A stretch of 64,000 nt of DNA from Ananas comosus (taxonomy: Eukaryota > Streptophyta > Magnoliopsida > Poales > Bromeliaceae). The translations under genes and the position numbers were made by a program. The stretch spans positions 6,236,979-6,300,978 of the forward strand of contig NC_033621.1 in NCBI RefSeq assembly GCF_001540865.1, read 5' to 3'. This document shows, piece after piece, positions 44,745 to 53,474 of this stretch (its first letter is position 1; every line of letters starts with the position of its first letter). Below the pieces are notes generated by a model. The model saw only the letters and a program-made list of their open reading frames with translations, ran no database searches and was not told where the DNA came from.

Positions 44745-45962
44745 CTTAATCAACAACGTATTGAACTAACAATCTCAGTTTCAAAAATGAATCAGCAGCC
44801 GCTTCTCATTCTTACCCGTTCCGGGCCAAATCCAGTTCGTCTTCGAACGCTTTTTTTTTTTGCTCCTGATGCACCACATATCACCCTTCGATTTGCCCAC
44901 GTCAATCAACCACGTTGACCGAGCTGTCTACTAGTTAGCGCTATTTTCTTGCACCAACTGTCACTAAGCTTTCGATGAAACTTCGTTTAGGTTACTAAAT
45001 TGTAATTTGTTTCGATTATGTTACTGAATTTTATTTTCTATTTCAGTTTGACCACTTTGTTAAATATTCTATATTTTATCGAACAACATGGCAAAATAGT
45101 AGCTAACTTGCCAAATTATGTTCTATGCAGGACCCGAAAATTAATTTATCATCTAGAAACGATCGACTGCAAATTTAGTTATCAACATATCTTGTCGAGA
45201 TAATATAACAATTTGAATAATAATTGTAGAACGCAGCGGAAGTATTCGTTCGTATCTTTTTGAGGAAACGATTCGCGTTACAACGCGATGAGCCCGGATC
45301 GTCGAGGTTGATTCACGTGTCCTTTGATCGTCCTTGATTAAATCTTCTCACGTTCAAAACTCGCAATGGATCGAACTACAAACGAGCACGATCACAAATC
45401 CATCGTTCAAGTCCCTCTTAGAATAATAGGTTGATGGAGGATGTGGTTTTTCTCTTTTGTTTTCTTATTCTCTTTTCTTTTTCCATTCTTGTACATTTTT
45501 GTTATGTGGGATCGCCCGTATATTTATAAGGGATTCCAAAATCCTAATAATATTTGAAATAAGGCCAAATCGGTTATTAATTATTATTTTAATATGACTA
45601 GAATTTATCTCTAACTAACTTTTCAATTTGAAAGCGAGATTAATTCTAATCCAATTAGATAACATAACATCCGTCGGATCGAACCCGCTTATGGGCGTAT
45701 CCGATTCGATTTAACCGAACGCCAACAATAATAATTTTGAAATAATGTAAAAATCTAGTTAACTATTAATGATTGTCATGTCGTTTTCAGTTTTCGAATT
45801 AGTTGCCATTATTAATTCACCAAGAAATAATAAAATTAAAGTCCAGCAGCGTCCTAATTAACTGAATTTTCACAGGAAATTCAGTAACTAATGATGTAAT
45901 TTAATCTATCAAAATACCGCAAAGAATGTTTATGCATATGAAACTCTTTATTAGCATCATTC
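44745..45962. repeat. Duplicated segment, copy 1 (with LTR insertion)
   Basis: cttaatcaacaacgtattga begins a stretch that recurs at 46659. Copy 1 contains about 760 bp (45112-45871), including a solo LTR, that copy 2 lacks, and ends at a gypsy LTR inserted after catcattc. A 63-codon frame starting MNQ-PLLILTRSGPN is open in copy 2 but closes early in copy 1; it is probably not a gene. Confidence 0.8.
45225..45727. mobile_element. Short solo LTR
   Basis: 503 bp from tgtagaacgcagcgg to aacgccaaca, flanked by ataat at 45220-45224 and 45728-45732. The terminal TG..CA and 5 bp duplication identify an LTR, probably copia-type by size. The orientation was not determined. Confidence 0.8.
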
Positions 45963-46607
45963 TGTTGCGCACCCGGACGATCCGCAACCGCCGATGATGA
46001 GATTGCTCTGAGGCCGGTATGGCGGTGAGGATGATGGGCGTATTTCAGTCGCGATTAAGATGAGAAAGTGATAAGGAATAAGGGAGAGAAGGAAAGATCA
46101 GATGTAAGAAGAGACAGAGTAGAGAATAGAAACAGAGGGAGATGAAGTTGAGAAAGAAAGCATTAATTTCATTCATTGCCTAATTCCTATTACACGCTGC
46201 CTCTTATTTGCAATCTGAAGAAAACCCTAAACCTAACTGGACTCCTAGGACTCCTCTCGGTGGCCCACGTAACATGGGCCTTGCTGGCCCGCTTCTTGAG
46301 AGATATCGGATCAGACCCCCTCGACTATCCGCATCCGCCCAAAGCCGCCCCATCAGAATAATCTAGAAGCTGGGTCACTTCCCACTGCTCTTCACTCCTG
46401 TCGGATTGCCCTCTTTCCTCTACCTCTTCCTAAGTCGTCCCTTCTCCTTCCTACGCCTCCCTCCTACCGCCGATCCTTGCCGACGCACGGCACACCTCCT
46501 GGAACCTGGACAAAGAAGAAGAAGTTAAGTCCTTCTCCTCTCTTATTATTCCGACCATATCCTCTACTGCTGCTACTAACTCCTTCTTCTACTTGGCAGG
46601 TGCAACA
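45963..46607 (-). mobile_element. Gypsy 3' LTR, minus orientation, next to an assembly gap
   Basis: 645 bp from tgttgcgcacccgg to aggtgcaaca. The adjacent atcccccctacttg is, complemented, a polypurine tract (caagtagggggga) before the LTR, and the next bases complement to a plausible pol tail (LEGKDQLK, stop). The element is cut by the N at 46658. Copy 2 of the surrounding duplication has the empty site (catcattcttgcaac). Confidence 0.75.
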
Positions 46608-46657
46608 ATCCCCCCTACTTGAGTTGATCCTTGCCCTCAAGGATCAAAAGATGGATA
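46608..46657 (-). pseudogene. Tail of gypsy pol beside the polypurine tract
   Basis: Fifty bases whose complement reads ..LEGKDQLK then a stop, just before the polypurine tract. Too short to classify beyond gypsy type. Confidence 0.45.
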
Positions 46658-46658
46658 N

Positions 46659-47131
46659 CTTAATCAACAACGTATTGAACTAACAATCTCAGTTTCAAAA
46701 ATGAATCAGCGGCCGCTTCTCATTCTTACCCGTTCCGGGCCAAATCTAGTTCGTCTTCGAACGCTTTTTTTTTCGGCTCCTGATGCACCACATATCACCC
46801 TTCGATTTGCCCACGTCAATCAACCACGTGAACCGAGCCGTCTACTAGTTAGCGCTATTTTCTTGCACCAACCATCACTAAGCTTCCGATGAAACTTCGT
46901 TTAGGTTAATTACTAAATTGTAATTTGTTTCAATTATATTACTGAATTTTATTTTCTATTTCACTTTGACCTTCTTTGTTAAATATTCTATATTTTATCG
47001 AACAACATGGCAAAATAGTAGCTAACTTGCCAAGTTTTCACAGGAAATTCAATAACTAATGATGTAATTTAATCTATCAAAATACCGCAAAGAATGTTCA
47101 TGCATATGAAACTCTTTATTAGCATCATTCT
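46659..47131. repeat. Duplicated segment, copy 2 (empty sites)
   Basis: Near-identical to 44745-45112 joined to 45872-45962, directly after the single N. It carries neither LTR. It may be the other haplotype or a true tandem duplicate. Confidence 0.8.
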
Positions 47132-47406
47132 TGCAACATTAAGTAGTTTTCCTTAATTAATGATACATTCTCTCTACCTGTATACTGTTCTTCTAGAAAG
47201 ATTAAATTCTAAAACATATGCATATCTACAGATATAAATATATATTCATATAAATCCAAATGAGCCCACGCCATTTTTAGGACGACCTTGAGTCCACATC
47301 CACCTGTATACTGTTTTCTCTTCTTTTTTTTAAAAATAAAAAAAAAATAAAAACACCTAAAAGACGGATCAACAAAGGGAAGTCCTACTTGGCATATAAT
47401 AACAAC

Positions 47407-47441
<35 letters not shown>

Positions 47442-49072
47442 ATTAATAACTATATAGCCACCAATTAAAGAAAACAAATGCACATGTATTTAAATCTAAG
47501 GCATGCATCAAAGTTATTATATTTAAGCAACCTCCTAGTCCAACTTTTATTAGAGTTTAGGATAACTACTCACTCCTTAAAACTAATCCAAATAAAATAT
47601 CACCTAACAGAAACAGCCAGTCTCATTTGGGACCCAGATTTACACCCAACCTCAACAGTAGTCAGTAGGCTGTCCAACATAAAGTATCAAAAAATTATTT
47701 TTCAAGAGATTAAGTTTTTAGAGATAAATAATCATTTTATAGACACCAAAGAATTCGAATCCCACCGGTCTCCTAGGTAAACGGTTGTTTCGGACATGTC
47801 ATTTTGAAACCATCCTTTTATGTCCTTTGTTGAAATTTTTTAAAATTTTGATTTAAATAATTTGAGTCCAATAAATTAAAAATTTTAGTGAATTCATCAA
47901 TAATTCCTTTAGATTTAGTTATTCTAATTATGTTTTGGTAAAAAAAAATTAGAGCAATTAATGGCTAAAAAGTTGATAGAATAATTATACTTGAATTTTT
48001 ATTTTTATTTTTTTTAACTTTGCTATCTAGATTAAATCAAACAATTTCCTACGGCGGCCAAAGCATTGGGGAAAAAAAAAAATCTTTCAAAATGTCTACA
48101 AATAGTGAGAGATATCCATGGACGGAAAATGTCTAAAATATGGTGGTAGCGTAATAGCACTATATCTTCATGCCACCAATCAAATTGTGTCTACAAATTT
48201 ACCTATTTCATTATATTTTTTTTTAAAAAAATATTATATTTAGTGATAAAAAGAGAAATTTGATTAATTTAAAATATAAATAATGTGACGCAACTGTTAC
48301 ATAAAAGATCACGTCCTATGTTATTGATCATATATTTTACCTTATATATATATATAATATTTAAGAGATAATTGTCTATATATATGTATCCTTCAAAACT
48401 TTTAAAATATTTTATTTATCTTTACTTATTTTTTTTTTCTTTCCAATATACCCCTCATATGTTTCTCTATTATTCCAAAATACTTCTACAATTATCATCC
48501 GTTAAGTTAATTTGGATTAAACGTGAGTTAAATATCTAGCACAGTTAAAAAAAAATTAAAATGCCACTTTTGTTCTTAACTTAAGGGCAAATAAGAAATG
48601 TTGGTGATGGTAGAAGAGTATATTTGAAAAGACCAAAAAGTAAAATATATTTTGTATCCCCTAACTTAAGAGCAAATAAGAAAAGCCAGTAATATATGGT
48701 AGAAGGATATATTTTATAGAGATAATATAATTCATTAACAAATTTTAATTCTAGCGATATANTTTATAATATAAAACATGCAGTAACTTTCTATGTGGTT
48801 CAGTACAATACTCTGAATTGAGTCCCGAACTTTCTATGCTTCAGCTTAGTTCTCTCCAAATTAACTCCTTCCAATTTATTTAATAATCAAAAATTTTTTA
48901 TCAACTAAAACAGGAGATTTAATTAATTTGTTAGTGATCTAACATATATGCGAGGGGTAGGGGTCTTTATTCATTTTTCACCAGTTTAGAGAATAAATGA
49001 CTTGAAAAGAAATATTTTCTATAAAACTGATTAAATAGGAAATGTTTGGCATAATTAACACCCCAACCAGTC
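47132..49072. other. AT-rich intergenic DNA with a MITE fragment
   Basis: (AAT)n followed by (ATT)n at about 47397-47450 can form a hairpin. The part 48363-48761 is related to the MITE at 15207 (gataattgtctatatatatg, gtaaaatatattttgtatcc) and is cut by the single N at 48762. No gene was recognised. Confidence 0.55.
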
Positions 49073-49102
49073 CACGTGGCGCTGATGTGGCGCCTACGTG
49101 GC
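49073..49102. promoter_or_regulatory. G-box and ABRE-like pair upstream of the kinase gene
   Basis: ccacgtggc at 49072-49080 and tacgtggc at 49095-49102. CACGTG/ACGTGGC are bZIP and bHLH binding cores. They lie about 0.8 kb from the start codon and could also belong to an old repeat. Confidence 0.35.
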
Positions 49103-49196
49103 AATATCAGAATCATTTTTACAAATTTAAATTTATTATAGCTATTTTTTAAAGGCTAATTGTAAAAAAAAAAAAAGCCCTCGAAACTAGTACCAT

Positions 49197-49202
49197 CACG
49201 TG
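49197..49202. promoter_or_regulatory. G-box (CACGTG)
   Basis: Perfect CACGTG about 0.69 kb upstream of the kinase start codon. Confidence 0.35.
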
Positions 49203-49547
49203 GATCAATTTTTAATCCGACCCCGTCCCTATTACACTCTTTTAATTAATTACCACAATATTTCATAACAGAAAATATATTTAACACCAAATCTCTCGGA
49301 TATCTCCTTTAGATTCTCTCGATTATAATACTACTACCAACTACTATTAAAAGCAAAAGTAGTAATAATAATAATAATAATGTAATAATAATATATTATT
49401 ATTATATTATGGACGTGTATGGTAAGTCCTCCAGGATTTCTAAATTAATTAATTATATATATAAATATTTAAATTCTTACATCACACTGTGAAATACAAG
49501 GAAGGTTCGACGCGTTGCGCTCCAAATAAAAAACAGATTGAGACGTC

Positions 49548-49553
49548 CACGTG
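49548..49553. promoter_or_regulatory. G-box (CACGTG) in the proximal promoter
   Basis: gtccacgtgtcc lies about 170 bp upstream of the TATA box, a usual distance for an active G-box. Confidence 0.45.
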
Positions 49554-49717
49554 TCCGTTCTTGCTTCCGCATTCTTCGATCTCAGTTTCTCCTTATCCTC
49601 TAACGGTGGGGGTTAACCACACCGGGCGGTTTCTATATCCTCACTCCATCGCTACCCGCTTGCTCCTGCAGTCCTGCTTCTCCTAATAATAATTCCGCCA
49701 CGCCTGACTTTTCTGCG

Positions 49718-49730
49718 TATAAAATAAATA
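49718..49730 (+). promoter_or_regulatory. TATA box of the kinase gene
   Basis: tataaaataaata lies 165 bp before the start codon. Transcription would start near 49750, giving a 5' UTR of about 130 bp that is CT-rich and ends in a GAA repeat (49846-49875). Confidence 0.6.
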
Positions 49731-49882
49731 CATACCCCGCCTCCCCCTTTCCGAAGCGAAGCCCCCTTCCTCTTCTTCTTTCTTCCTCCTCCTGCTCCTC
49801 CTCCTAACTCGTCGCGTCGGGTCGTATCGAAGCAAAGCGAAGCCCAAGAAGAAGAAGAAGAAGAAGAAGAAGAAGAGCATAT

Positions 49883-50446
49883 ATGGCCCTGGTCCGAGGT
49901 CGAAGGCCCCACCTCACCATCGACCTCCCATCTGCGGGGGCCGCCGCCGAGTGCCGCGTCCGGTTTCAGGCTCAGGCTCAGGCGCAGGCGCAGGCTCAGG
50001 CTCAGGCTCAGGCTCGGCCTCGGACTCGGCCTGAGTCGCCGTCGCCGTCGACGTCCGGATCCTCGGAATTCGGCGAGTTCCGGCTGTGCGACCTGGAGCG
50101 GCTGGGCGTGCTGGGGAACGGCAACGGGGGCACCGTCTACAAGGTGCGCCACCGCCCGACCGGCGCGCTCTACGCCCTCAAGACGCTGAGCGCCGCCGAC
50201 TCGGCGGCCCGGGGGGCGGCGCGGGAGGTGGAGATCCTGCGGCGCACGGACTCGCCGAGCGTGGTGCGGTGCCACGCCGTGTTCTCGACGCCGTCGGACG
50301 CGAAGCTGGTGCTGCTGGAGCTGATGGACGGCGGCTCCCTCGACTCGGTGCTCCGCGGGCGCGGCAGCCGGCCCTTCCCGGAGGCGGCGCTGGCGGAGGT
50401 GGCGGCGCAGGCGCTGCGGGGGCTGTCGTACCTGCACTCGCTCAAG

Positions 50447-50479
<33 letters not shown>

Positions 50480-50983
50480 CTGGCCAGCTCGCGCGGCCTC
50501 ATCAAGATCGCCGACTTCGGCGTGGGCAAGATCCTGCGCCGCTGCCTCGACCCCTGCGCCACCTACGTGGGCACCACCGCCTACATGAGCCCCGAGCGCT
50601 TCGACCCGGACACCTACGGCGGCGACTACGACCCCTACGCCGCCGACGTCTGGAGCCTCGGCCTCGCCGTCCTCGAGCTCCGCCTCGGCTACTTCCCGCT
50701 GCTGCCGGCCGGCCAGAGGCCCGACTGGGCCGCCCTCATGTGCGCCATCTGCTTCGGCGAGCAGCCCCCGCACATCCGCAGCTTCGTCGCCGCCTGCCTG
50801 CAGAAGGACTCCAAGCGCCGCGCCTCCGTCGCCGACCTCCTCGCACACCCCTTCGTCGCCGACCGCAACCCCGACGACTCCGCGCGCGCCCTCCGCGACC
50901 TGCTCGCCGAGGCCCCCAGCCACCAGCACCAGCACCAGCACCAGCACCAGCACCAGCACCGCCACCACCACCACCACCAATAA
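49883..50983 (+). CDS. MAP kinase kinase, group D (MKK7/MKK9-like), single exon
   Basis: The 366-residue dual-specificity kinase would phosphorylate the TxY loop of a MAP kinase in stress or hormone signalling. MALVR at the N-terminus is the typical start of MKK7/MKK9. RGRRPHLTIDLP (5-16) is a MAPK docking site (basic cluster, then L-x-I). Kinase motifs: glycine loop GNGNGG (78-83), ATP lysine K100, alpha-C E115, HRDIKPAN (191-198; D193 catalytic), DFG (211-213), SPE (236-238). The activation loop has C221 and T227 where plant MKKs carry S/T-x5-S/T, so the first phosphate acceptor is missing. Eight QA dipeptides (29-44) and a C-terminal HQ/H-rich tail (about 346-366) are unusual. The gene is intronless and very GC-rich, as in group D MKKs of monocots. 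The start is chosen for the conserved MALVR and the upstream TATA box. Long frames in other registers here are products of GC bias. Confidence 0.93.
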
Positions 50984-51420
50984 TGAAGATGGAAGATGCT
51001 CTCTGCAATGCATGCAGTTCTCGCTCTTCCATCGATCTCCGCATCACTCTCGCTCTTCACTCTCACTGATCTGTAGATAGATACGCAGACTGAGTCCACG
51101 TGGAGCGAGGGCGTCCGCGTTGCGATATCTTTTTTTCTTTTTTTGTTTCTGGTTTCTGTACAGGCGTACTAGTTCCCTCCCCCTCCTCGTCGTTACAAAA
51201 ATTTTTGCCGCTGCTACTTTTATCATTATCATTATTATTATTATTTTATCGATGTAGGTTGTGGATTAGTAGTTTCTTTCTTTCTTTCTTTCTTTCTTTC
51301 ATTTTGTGAAGCTGCTGGTGGTGGGCGACGGCCGGGGATATTGTAATTTCTTTCCTCCCTGCAATTAGGGGTTTTCATTTATAAAGGAAGAGTTTCTTTA
51401 TTCCTTGGCAAGAAATTCGT
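50984..51420 (+). other. Probable 3' UTR of the kinase gene
   Basis: T-rich DNA with (ATT)n at 51225-51245 and (TTTC)n at 51276-51300. AT-rich words such as tttataaagg near 51379 might serve for polyadenylation. The end of the transcript cannot be set from sequence alone. Confidence 0.4.
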
Positions 51421-51612
51421 GTCTGTCTGTCAGAAGATCTATGTACAGCTAGCTAGCTTAATTTGTGATCGGTTATCAGATTACAATTTTGTGATCGGTA
51501 TTATTATATTTTAAAGACCTAAATTGCAACAGTTTACAATTGGTTTCCAGATTCCAGATTCCAGAAAAAGAAACAAGAAGAAAAGCCCTTTGAGCAATTG
51601 AAGATGAATATA

Positions 51613-52425
51613 GGGCGTGTTTGGTTCGAAGTCGGAGTTGGAATCGCAATCGGAATCAAAATAAGCTGGAATCAGAATCGGAATGGCTCATTACCTAATT
51701 CCGTTTGGTTCATCACCTGAATCGGAATCGGAATAAATCATTCCCATTGTTGGTGTTTGGTTCAGGTGGATATAAAAAACGTAATCAAATTAATATACGA
51801 ACGTTATCTTTATAATATATTAATTTAAATTCAAATTAAAAATTAAATATTAAAAATTTATTATCAAAATTTTTAAATAATGTCAAAATTTTAAATCTAT
51901 TTTTTTAAAAAATAAATTAATCTTTGAAGTTGAGTAGATAATTCAAAATATGAAACTAAATTTTTATTTATTCAAATTCAAATTTAAAATTACAATTTAA
52001 ATTTTAATTTGAATCCATAAATTTAATTTAAGTTTGAAATAAAATTTGAATAAACTTCATATAAATTAAAATTTAATTTAAATTCAAATTCATAAGTTAG
52101 ATTCAAAATACTTGATTAAATTTTAATTTTTAATTTAAGTTCAAATTAAAATTTAAAATTATATATTTAATTTTTAAAATTTAACTTATATTTTAATTTA
52201 AAAAGTTGAAAAAATAAATTTAATCCGAATAAATATCCATTCCGTCCGGATTCAACTTTCAATCCGGCCTCCTAGGCCGGATTGAAAAAAGGGGTGATTT
52301 GGGCATTCCCATTCCACTCAGGAATCGGAATCGGAATGGGACTACCGCGTACCAAACACCCACAAACGGATTCACTCATTCCGATTCCGATTCCATGGTA
52401 AAAAAGAAGCGAACCAAACACGCCC
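51613..52425. mobile_element. Harbinger-like MITE (ggaatcgg family) downstream of the kinase gene
   Basis: The left end gggcgtgtttggttcg is matched by the right end cgaaccaaacacgccc, a perfect 16 bp TIR. The 3 bp ata is duplicated on both sides. Repeated ggaatcggaat words lie inside both ends, and the centre (51820-52210) is almost pure A/T. No transposase. Confidence 0.88.
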
Positions 52426-52521
52426 ATAGATTATTCTTTCTTTTTTTTTCTTTTTTCTTTTTAAGGACAAAAAAGTATCCTATCAGCTTTCATTTAAACT
52501 TTCATTAAAAAAAAAAAAAAA

Positions 52522-52877
52522 AGGTTAAATTACAGAAAATTCCCTATCAATACCCGCTTTTTTATTTTCTTTCCCTGTTATTTAAAACCTACACTTTGTT
52601 CCTTGTAAAATAAAAAAATATTCACTTCACTCCCAGTGCTTCGTTAGGATTCCGTTTATAAAATATTATTATATATTTTTTTATACCAAAAGTACCCTCA
52701 GTCTCCTCCTTAATATTGTAGCCTGTTGAGGGGCAAATTGGTCATTTTGTTATTATAGTCAACACCGTAACCCTATGTGAATAGTTTTTATTTTATAAGG
52801 GGATAAATTGTAGGTTTTTAAATGATGGGAGGAAAGTAAAAAAATAGGTATTAACAGAAAAATTTTATGTAATTTAT
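52522..52877. mobile_element. Mutator-like MITE
   Basis: aggttaaattacagaaaatt at the left and the complement tgaataaattacataaaatt at the right, with matching inner words (acctacactttgttccttg and acctacaatttatcccctta). Same family as 23897-24552 but shorter. Its right end recurs at 63791. Confidence 0.6.
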
Positions 52878-53055
52878 TCAAAAATAAAATTGAACTATAA
52901 AGATGAAACAACTAGGCCTCGAAACTTATGTATTACACACTCGTTAATAAATCTCGCGTCGAATCGGACACACCACTATTCATATTGGACCCGTGCTAGA
53001 AATATAATAATATCTTGTCAGAATTATATTTTATATAAATATATATAAGAGATTA
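52846..53055. repeat. Upstream flank also present at 63791-64000
   Basis: About 210 bp differ from 63791-64000 at only about four positions. Normally the two flanks of an inserted retrotransposon would not repeat each other beyond 5 bp. Confidence 0.9.
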
Positions 53056-53192
53056 ATAATATAATATTTTATTAGCGGTGTCTGAGTCGTATTTGTTTTT
53101 GAAGTTGCTAAGTTACCATATCCGAGTCATACTGTGTTTGCAGATATTGGTTTAGAGTTGTTTGTCTGTCTATAGGGTCAATTTATAAAATA

Positions 53193-53216
53193 CTAGTTAT
53201 GTGCTATGCACGTCAT
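53193..53216 (-). mobile_element. Probable Helitron 3' terminus (minus strand)
   Basis: The complement reads ACGTGCATAGCACATAACTAG followed by T: a short hairpin (GTGC..GCAC) a few bases before CTAG, as in plant Helitrons. The other end was not found; the region to 53474 is AT-rich without a gene. Confidence 0.45.
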
Positions 53217-53474
53217 ATTTAGTATATTTAGATTTATATTTTGAATTTAAATAGTTATTAATGGTATGAGTCTATTTATCATTTGATTTTTTTAACTTTA
53301 ATTTATTTTCAATTTAGTTATATAGTAAGTGTTTTTCATATGTATTTCATAATATACAAATTTTCTTCTCTTGTGTATCCCAATTTTAAAAATTTGAATT
53401 AATTCTAAATTTTAATTTAAAAAGTTCAAATTTAAATTTATTGTGAGGACTGTGATTTTTCTATATAATAAAAT

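Noticed and set aside
46683..46892. Short frame starting MNQRPLLILTRSGPN as a gene
   Set aside because: It is present in both copies of the duplication but closes early in copy 1 after a length change; no motif and no conserved end.
49652..51013. 453-codon minus-strand frame across the kinase gene
   Set aside because: The GC-rich third positions of the plus-strand kinase keep other frames open; the translation is low-complexity Gly/Ala/Val/Arg with no domain.
50086..51069. 327-codon plus-strand frame overlapping the kinase
   Set aside because: Out-of-register reading of the kinase, rich in Arg/Pro/Ala; the kinase motifs are all in the other frame.
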